Origin: Candidatus Woesebacteria bacterium
GTDB lineage: Bacteria > Patescibacteriota > Microgenomatia > UBA8517
Length of the DNA stretch: 6,264 nucleotides
Reading direction: 5' to 3'
NCBI GenBank assembly: GCA_027327685.1
Contig: DAHVYL010000044.1
Location: 1 to 6,264 of the forward strand
Both the position numbers and the translations under genes were made by a program. A model generated the notes under the pieces. It did no database searches. It was not told the DNA's origin and worked only from the letters and a program-made list of their open reading frames with translations. Within the stretch, counting starts at the first letter, position 1. Each line of letters starts with the position of its first letter. Positions 1 through 3,859 of this stretch are shown here, in pieces.

Positions 1-190
1 GGAATTTTATCTTGTTAAGATAGTCTGCGTTACCGTCTGTTTCTATCAGTAAATCTATATCTCCGCCTCTTTTATCGTCAAAAACCCTGCTGCCGAAAAG
101 ATAGACCTTTGCGCCTGCGCCATAATATTTTTTAGTTAATTTATTTATTGTCTCCGTAAATACGGGATAAACAGACGATACATTATTCAT
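1..190 (-). CDS. Minimal nucleotidyltransferase (MNT-type), N-terminal part
   Basis: The frame read from the ATG at 190 down to the window edge gives 63 residues and is cut off at base 1. It contains the nucleotidyltransferase fold signature: LFGSRVFDD (Gly33-Ser34) followed by RGGDIDLLIE, whose two aspartates (Asp44, Asp46) are the usual metal ligands of the polymerase beta/MNT superfamily. Members are typically only about 100 residues long and often sit beside a HEPN-type or other partner gene; here any downstream partner would lie beyond the left edge. Known members include antitoxins that nucleotidylate a toxin or tRNA, but the specific role cannot be told from this fragment. There is only a weak purine stretch (GAAAAAG) immediately before the ATG. 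It is divergent from the plus-strand genes that begin at 291. The family call is secure; the function is not. Confidence 0.88.
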   Translation of the reverse strand, partial: MNNVSSVYPVFTETINKLTKKYYGAGAKVYLFGSRVFDDKRGGDIDLLIETDGNADYLNKIKF

Positions 191-255
191 CTTTTTCAAA
201 ATAACGCGTTAGAATTGATTACACGAAGTCCCAGCCTCAAATTAGGCACAAAAAG

Positions 256-284
256 TTGTAAAAATATGCCAATAGTTATAGAAT
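256..284 (+). promoter_or_regulatory. Putative sigma70-type promoter for the 291 gene
   Basis: TTGTAA at 256-261 (4 of 6 matches to TTGACA) is followed after 17 bases by TAGAAT at 279-284 (5 of 6 matches to TATAAT). Only 6 bases separate the -10 box from the ATG at 291, so transcription would start at or next to the start codon, giving a leaderless message. No Shine-Dalgarno sequence is present, which agrees with this. Prediction by eye only. Confidence 0.5.
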
Positions 285-290
285 TGCGCC

Positions 291-575
291 ATGATAAGTG
301 TCGAAACCCAAAAAGCAATTTTCAATAACCACTCAAACGATACGTATCAAGAAAGTGTTTGGACGGATTACTTTAACGAAGTCGTCGGATATCAATCTTC
401 AATCGAAATTTATAAAAATCTTCAACGCGATGAAAACGAAACGATGAGATTGTCTTTTGCGGAGACCGAAAGTTTTAAGGTATCAAAAGGCGAAGTGGTT
501 GATAGGTATTTCGATCAGTTTAGTCGTACAATAAAAGAACCACCATCGTATGGAACGACCACCTTTACAATTTAA
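291..575 (+). CDS. Hypothetical protein, 94 residues
   Basis: I do not recognise this protein. It is rich in charged and polar residues (Glu, Lys, Asp, Thr, Ser), has no cysteine, no signal peptide and no membrane segment, so a small soluble cytoplasmic protein is likely. The N-terminal half has aromatic-rich stretches (SVWTDYFNEVVGY) and the C-terminal half reads like a soluble helix (VDRYFDQFSRTIKEPP). The ATG at 291 follows a plausible -35/-10 pair by 6 bases, with no ribosome binding site, suggesting leaderless translation. Its last 26 bases overlap the start of the downstream HAD-like gene in the +1 frame, so the two are probably co-transcribed and perhaps translationally coupled. The promoter position and the overlap are the main reasons for believing it is a real gene. 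The alternative is a 5' fragment of one larger gene split by a frameshift. Confidence 0.55.
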   Translation: MISVETQKAIFNNHSNDTYQESVWTDYFNEVVGYQSSIEIYKNLQRDENETMRLSFAETESFKVSKGEVVDRYFDQFSRTIKEPPSYGTTTFTI

Positions 576-1296
576 AGACCGATACCCGCGTATTTATAGC
601 AGGCTATCCGAAAATATTCGGCTGTTAAATGGCGGCACTGTTAGTTTTGATATAGACGCAGTTACCCAGGCAACCTGGTCTATAGCCTTAACAGGCGTCA
701 GCCATAAAATAGGAAAATCTTTGGCAATAAACGATTTGGTGACTTATTGGGAATTAAAAAATATCGTAAAAAATCACGGCTTTGACGAGGCGGCGGCGTT
801 ACAAGTGGCACTAACGGCCTGGAATAACGAAAATGTATACCTTAACTCACCAACTATGCCTGGTATATCAACCCTTCTTAGAATGTTTAACGAAATTGGC
901 GTTTCTTATAAATTTATTTCCTCAAGGCCAACTGAATTTGCCGACGTTACAAAAGTATTTTTTAATAAAGCTTTTCCTTGGGTCGATCCCAAAAATATAA
1001 TTTTGGGCAGGAAAGATGGTGAGCACGGTGGTGATTTTAAAGCCAGGATGATTAAAGAGCTTGGGGTGGTTCTGCATGTGGAAGACGCGCTTGAGGAGGC
1101 CAGAGTCATCATTCGCGATACAAATGCTAAAGTACTCGTGGTCCCCCAGCCATGGAACGAAAATGGCAGATTTGAAGATCCCAAAATAAAATACCTTGGA
1201 CATCATGCTGAAGGTAAATATAGCTGGACAGTTCTTAGGTTTTTGGCTGGCAACGAGGTACGAAGTTTTTTAGGTGACGTCGCACAATCCTATTGA
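550..1296 (+). CDS. HAD-superfamily hydrolase-like protein (5'-nucleotidase-like)
   Basis: The 248-residue product carries the four HAD motifs in order. Motif I is SFDIDAV with Asp34 (nucleophile) and Asp36 (acid/base). Motif II is FISSRP with Ser124/Ser125. Motif III is a lysine, probably Lys164 in GGDFKARMIKELG. Motif IV is HVEDALEEA with Glu178-Asp179 for the metal. The segment VVPQPWN after motif IV recalls the NT5C-like 5'(3')-deoxyribonucleotidase branch, whose members dephosphorylate nucleotides, but the substrate cannot be assigned here. Residues 40-115, mostly helical in appearance, would be the cap between motifs I and II. No signal peptide is visible, so it is cytoplasmic. The ATG at 550 is the only possible start: an in-frame stop lies at 532-534 and motif I begins near residue 32. 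No ribosome binding site precedes it, so translation may depend on coupling to the overlapping upstream gene. Its TGA stop lies inside the -35 box of the next promoter. Confidence 0.8.
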   Translation: MERPPLQFKDRYPRIYSRLSENIRLLNGGTVSFDIDAVTQATWSIALTGVSHKIGKSLAINDLVTYWELKNIVKNHGFDEAAALQVALTAWNNENVYLNSPTMPGISTLLRMFNEIGVSYKFISSRPTEFADVTKVFFNKAFPWVDPKNIILGRKDGEHGGDFKARMIKELGVVLHVEDALEEARVIIRDTNAKVLVVPQPWNENGRFEDPKIKYLGHHAEGKYSWTVLRFLAGNEVRSFLGDVAQSY

Positions 1297-1322
1297 CACC
1301 CTAAAGCTTTAGCGTGTACACT
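1293..1322 (+). promoter_or_regulatory. Putative promoter of the tyrosine recombinase gene
   Basis: A perfect TTGACA at 1293-1298, overlapping the stop codon of the HAD gene, is followed after 18 bases by TACACT at 1317-1322 (4 of 6 matches to TATAAT). The ATG at 1332 is 9 bases after the -10 box, so the transcript would have a leader of about 0 to 3 bases. No Shine-Dalgarno sequence is present. The spacer and -10 box are loaded with inverted repeats (see the separate entry), suggesting regulation. Confidence 0.6.
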
Positions 1323-1331
1323 TTTTGTGTA
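1301..1331. repeat. Nested inverted repeats in the recombinase promoter; possible operator
   Basis: A perfect 12-base palindrome CTAAAGCTTTAG occupies 1301-1312, between the -35 and -10 boxes. It is followed by the 8-base palindrome GTGTACAC at 1314-1321, and by the inverted repeat TACAC-TTTTT-GTGTA at 1317-1331, which covers the -10 box and ends one base before the ATG. Placement within a promoter is typical of operators. No regulator is identified, and AT-rich DNA yields short palindromes by chance. Confidence 0.4.
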
Positions 1332-2288
1332 ATGGCTGATCCCGCCCAAAGTCAGTCTGAGATAGCCCGCAAGATCGATCAATTTTTGGAATATCTCCAG
1401 GTTGAGCGGGGCTCCTCTCCCCTAACAATTCGCGACTACAAACACTACCTGACAAGGTTTGCAAATTGGATGGAGTCCAAAGGCATCCGGATGGAATTAA
1501 AAGATATTAATGCCGATGTCGTCAGAAGCTTCAGGGCATTCTTAACGAGTTTACCGGGTGAAGGAAAGCTTCAAATGACCAGGAGAACCCAAGGGTATCA
1601 TGTGATTGCCTTAAGAAGTTTTCTTAAATGGCTTATTAAAAATGACTACCAGGTTTTAAGTCCCGAAAAAATTGAGCTGCCAAAAGTTGAAGAACGTCAA
1701 GTGAAATTTTTGAGCGGTGAACAGGTTGATAGGCTTCTCAATGCCCCCGGCCTTTCCACAATCCAGGGAAAACGCGACAAAGCAATCTTAGAGGTTCTTT
1801 TTTCAACGGGGCTACGTGTTTCTGAGTTAGTTAAATTGGATAGGGACAAAATTGATATGGAAAGACGCGAGTTTGGGATTATCGGAAAAGGCGGTAAGGC
1901 CAGGGTCGTTTTTCTGTCACAGCGGGCTACCGATTGGTTAATAAAGTATCTGAATGAGAGAAATGACCATTTTAAACCGATGTTTATTCACCACAAGGGC
2001 AACCCGGAACCCACTACTCCTGATGAAAAAATGAGGTTGACGGTCAGATCCGTGCAAAGAATGGTTAAAAAATATTCACACAAAATGAAGCTACCGATTG
2101 AAGTTACGCCACATATCATGCGCCACAGCTTCGCCACAGATCTTCTGAATGCCGGAGCAGATATCAGGAGTGTCCAGGAGATGCTTGGGCATAAAAATAT
2201 TTCCACAACGCAAATTTATACTCATGTTACCAATAAGCAGCTTCGGGAAGTTCACCAGGCTTTCCATGGAAAAGGAGGTAAAAACTAG
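1332..2288 (+). CDS. xer: Tyrosine recombinase, XerC/XerD family
   Basis: The 318-residue protein has the length and layout of XerC/XerD. A SAM-like core-binding domain spans about residues 10-104 (FLEYLQVERGSSPLTIRDY onward, then ALRSFLKWLIKND), and the catalytic domain about 125-312. All catalytic residues are present: Arg162 (STGLRVSEL), Lys186 (IGKGGKAR), His261 and Arg264 (THPHIMRH-type box, read here as TPHIMRHSFATD), His287 (LGHKNI) and the nucleophile Tyr296 (TTQIYTH). Xer proteins resolve chromosome dimers at dif; the canonical length and the lack of neighbouring mobile-element genes favour this housekeeping role over a phage integrase. An in-frame GTG at 1314 would add six residues (MYTFCV) but falls within the -10 region, so the ATG at 1332 is preferred. 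XerC cannot be separated from XerD; many reduced genomes use a single Xer. Confidence 0.93.
   Translation: MADPAQSQSEIARKIDQFLEYLQVERGSSPLTIRDYKHYLTRFANWMESKGIRMELKDINADVVRSFRAFLTSLPGEGKLQMTRRTQGYHVIALRSFLKWLIKNDYQVLSPEKIELPKVEERQVKFLSGEQVDRLLNAPGLSTIQGKRDKAILEVLFSTGLRVSELVKLDRDKIDMERREFGIIGKGGKARVVFLSQRATDWLIKYLNERNDHFKPMFIHHKGNPEPTTPDEKMRLTVRSVQRMVKKYSHKMKLPIEVTPHIMRHSFATDLLNAGADIRSVQEMLGHKNISTTQIYTHVTNKQLREVHQAFHGKGGKN
2273..2279 (+). promoter_or_regulatory. Strong Shine-Dalgarno for the cysteine-rich small protein
   Basis: AGGAGGT lies inside the last codons of the recombinase gene, 8 bases before the GTG at 2288. It is the only strong Shine-Dalgarno sequence I see in the window. It fixes the start of the downstream gene, whose GTG shares one base with the recombinase stop (TAGTG). 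It indicates re-initiation within one transcript. Confidence 0.8.
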
Positions 2289-2515
2289 TGGAGCGTTTAA
2301 GGTGTCATGAGAAAGCCTTTCCCCCAGCCTGTTTTACATGTCCTGCCAGGGTCTACGCGGAAGGCGAATATTACTGCGATCCTGGGAAACTTGATGACAG
2401 AGCCCTGTTTTTGAATGTAGCCAGATATAGATCCAGCGGATGTCCCAGGAAAGATGAAGCGCTTGAAACACAAATTCCTCCGGAAATCATTCTGCGGAGA
2501 GTGCTCAGAAAATAG
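2288..2515 (+). CDS. Cysteine-rich small protein, 75 residues, coupled to xer
   Basis: I do not recognise this family. The start is a GTG preceded at 8 bases by AGGAGGT and overlapping the recombinase stop by one base, so it is almost certainly translated from the recombinase message. The protein has five cysteines: Cys6 (RCHE), Cys15 and Cys18 (ACFTCP), Cys30 (YYCDPG) and Cys52 (SGCPRK), plus His7. This pattern suggests a metal-binding site, zinc or possibly an iron-sulfur cluster. It is followed by a basic C-terminal end (ILRRVLRK). There is no signal peptide or membrane segment, so a cytoplasmic location is likely. The tight coupling hints at a functional link with recombination or chromosome segregation, but that is inference from position alone. 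Confidence 0.78.
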   Translation: MERLRCHEKAFPPACFTCPARVYAEGEYYCDPGKLDDRALFLNVARYRSSGCPRKDEALETQIPPEIILRRVLRK

Positions 2516-2576
2516 TCCGTTGATTATCAATTTCAATAAGTCAGAAACATCCTTTTCCCGGAACCTTTTAATATTT

Positions 2577-2585
2577 TGATATAAT
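2577..2585 (+). promoter_or_regulatory. Extended -10 promoter for the alpha/beta-hydrolase gene
   Basis: TGATATAAT contains a perfect TATAAT at 2580-2585 with the extended TGn element directly before it. No good -35 box is found 17 bases upstream (CCCGGA), as is common for extended -10 promoters. The ATG at 2593 is 7 bases after the box, so the transcript would begin at or one base before the start codon, and there is no Shine-Dalgarno sequence. Confidence 0.6.
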
Positions 2586-2592
2586 TGCATGA

Positions 2593-3105
2593 ATGGTAAC
2601 AATAATTATTCCGGGGTTCTCGGCACATAACAGAGAATGGCTGGAGAGTGTCACCGGAGGAATTAAGGCCGAAGGCGAAATCCGGCCCATTTATTGGGGG
2701 CATTGGGACGATCCCGGAGTCAGCTTTGATCCGGTTCAAAAAGCAAATCTCCTTGACGGGGTTTCCGGTAAAAGAGTTGTGGACATAGTTGCCAAGTCAA
2801 TCGGGACTTTAGTTGCTTCATACCTGATTCAGAAGTCTCCTGAAAAAATAAGAAAAGTAATTTTTTGCGGAATGCCCCTGAATGATATCGCTGAGGATAG
2901 AAAAGAAGTCATTAAGAATGCTCTTTCCAAAATTCCTCCGGAGAGCGTCATCTTCATCCAAAACGATGAAGATCCTCACGCAGGTTTTGATATGGTTAAA
3001 AATTTTCTTTCGGGGATTTCCGGAAACATTCAAGTCATTTCAAAACCCAGGAGCGACCACGAATACTTCTATCAGGAGGACTTCAATAAATTCCTTCTGG
3101 GTTAA
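2593..3105 (+). CDS. Compact alpha/beta-hydrolase, RBBP9/YdeN-like in size
   Basis: The 170-residue protein starts with a beta strand and oxyanion-type loop, TIIIPGFSAHNREW. It then has a nucleophile elbow AKSIGT with Ser69, an acidic loop NDEDPHAGF (Asp125 or Asp127) and a C-terminal His156 in SDHEYFYQ. These make a credible Ser-Asp-His triad for a small serine hydrolase. The elbow is A-x-S-x-G rather than the usual G-x-S-x-G, which is seen in some members of the superfamily. There is no lid domain, signal peptide or membrane segment, so it should be cytoplasmic. The substrate is unknown. It has its own promoter, and its stop lies 3 bases from the stop of the convergent SIMPL gene. An overlapping out-of-frame ATG at 2589 (ATGAATG) soon reaches a stop and is not used. 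Confidence 0.8.
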   Translation: MVTIIIPGFSAHNREWLESVTGGIKAEGEIRPIYWGHWDDPGVSFDPVQKANLLDGVSGKRVVDIVAKSIGTLVASYLIQKSPEKIRKVIFCGMPLNDIAEDRKEVIKNALSKIPPESVIFIQNDEDPHAGFDMVKNFLSGISGNIQVISKPRSDHEYFYQEDFNKFLLG

Positions 3106-3108
3106 TTC

Positions 3109-3852
3109 TTAGCGGACTTCGAAAGAGAGGGTGACTATGACAGAGATTTCGGTTTGTCCCGCCTGGACGCTCGGCTCAATAGCCATTTTATCAAGAGTTA
3201 CCGCCCCGCCCATTGCAGGAAGCGGCCTTATCTCATTTTGTCCCTGGTTTTCGGAAATGTTAATGACTTTTCCCAAGGTTATCCCTGCGGCAGAGGCCAA
3301 GCTCTGAGCCTTTTCCTTGGCATCGGATGCTGCCGCCTCCCTTGCCTCCTGAAGTTTTTCTTTCTTGGTTTCCTCGTTAACTTCAAAGCTGATTCCGCCT
3401 TCCATGTTGGCTCCTGCTCCCGTTGCAACAACAATCAAATCGTTAATTTTATCAAAGTCTCTGATTGTGATTTCGTAAGTTGTTGAAACCTGGTAGCCCG
3501 TTAGCCTATTCGGTGAATTTTGGTAGTCGTATTGCGGATAGAGATTGTAGGATGTTGTTTTAATATCCTCTTTTTTAACCCCCAAATTTTTAACTGCATC
3601 GGTTAAAGCTGCCGATTTTTTATTTACACTGTCCTGAACCGTCTTAAGCGATAATCCGGACTCCGCGACCCCGACTGTTATTTTGGCAATATCCGGAGTG
3701 ACAAAAGTCTTCCCCTCTCCTGTTACTATAAAAGGATCGCCCTTGGTTTGGGTTGTCGTCGAAAAATTGATTGCCGGGCCCCACTTGGCAAAAACAAAAA
3801 GAAGAACGAAAAAGGTAATAACTGCTGTAACTTTTCCTCCAGCCTTTGGCAT
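3109..3852 (-). CDS. SIMPL-domain (DUF541, YggE-like) membrane-anchored protein
   Basis: The 247-residue product has a short basic N-terminus (MPKAGGK), one hydrophobic segment at about residues 8-22 (VTAVITFFVLLFVFA), then a SIMPL domain from about residue 40 to the end. Family hallmarks include FIVTGEGKTFVTPDIAKITVGV near the start of the domain, LGVKKEDIKTTSYNLYPQYDY, the strand GYQVSTTYEITIRD, and REAAASDAKEKAQSLASAAG followed by LGKVINISE. The protein would be tethered in the membrane with the domain outside the cytoplasm. Escherichia coli YggE has been linked to oxidative-stress protection, but the biochemical function of the family is not settled. The ATG at 3852 is 7 bases after the gyrA stop, so it is probably the distal gene of a gyrA transcript. 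There is no lipobox; the hydrophobic segment looks like an uncleaved anchor or a signal peptide. Confidence 0.9.
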   Translation of the reverse strand: MPKAGGKVTAVITFFVLLFVFAKWGPAINFSTTTQTKGDPFIVTGEGKTFVTPDIAKITVGVAESGLSLKTVQDSVNKKSAALTDAVKNLGVKKEDIKTTSYNLYPQYDYQNSPNRLTGYQVSTTYEITIRDFDKINDLIVVATGAGANMEGGISFEVNEETKKEKLQEAREAAASDAKEKAQSLASAAGITLGKVINISENQGQNEIRPLPAMGGAVTLDKMAIEPSVQAGQTEISVIVTLSFEVR

Positions 3853-3859
3853 TATAAAC

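Noticed and set aside
203..210. Palindrome AACGCGTT between the divergent genes
   Set aside because: Only 8 bases, single copy, with no clear relation to a promoter; may be chance.
1314..1331. GTG start adding MYTFCV to the recombinase
   Set aside because: The GTG overlaps the -10 box of the likely promoter and has no ribosome binding site; the ATG at 1332 starts a normal-length Xer protein.
1332..2288. Phage or integrative-element integrase
   Set aside because: Size and domain layout match XerC/XerD, and there is no adjacent tRNA, att-like duplication, excisionase or other mobile gene in the window.
2516..2592. Terminator in the gap after the cysteine-rich gene
   Set aside because: TTGATTATCAA (2520-2530) is an inverted repeat of 5-base arms with a 1-base centre, too short and AT-rich to form a terminator stem; the CCTTTT repeats nearby are direct, not inverted.
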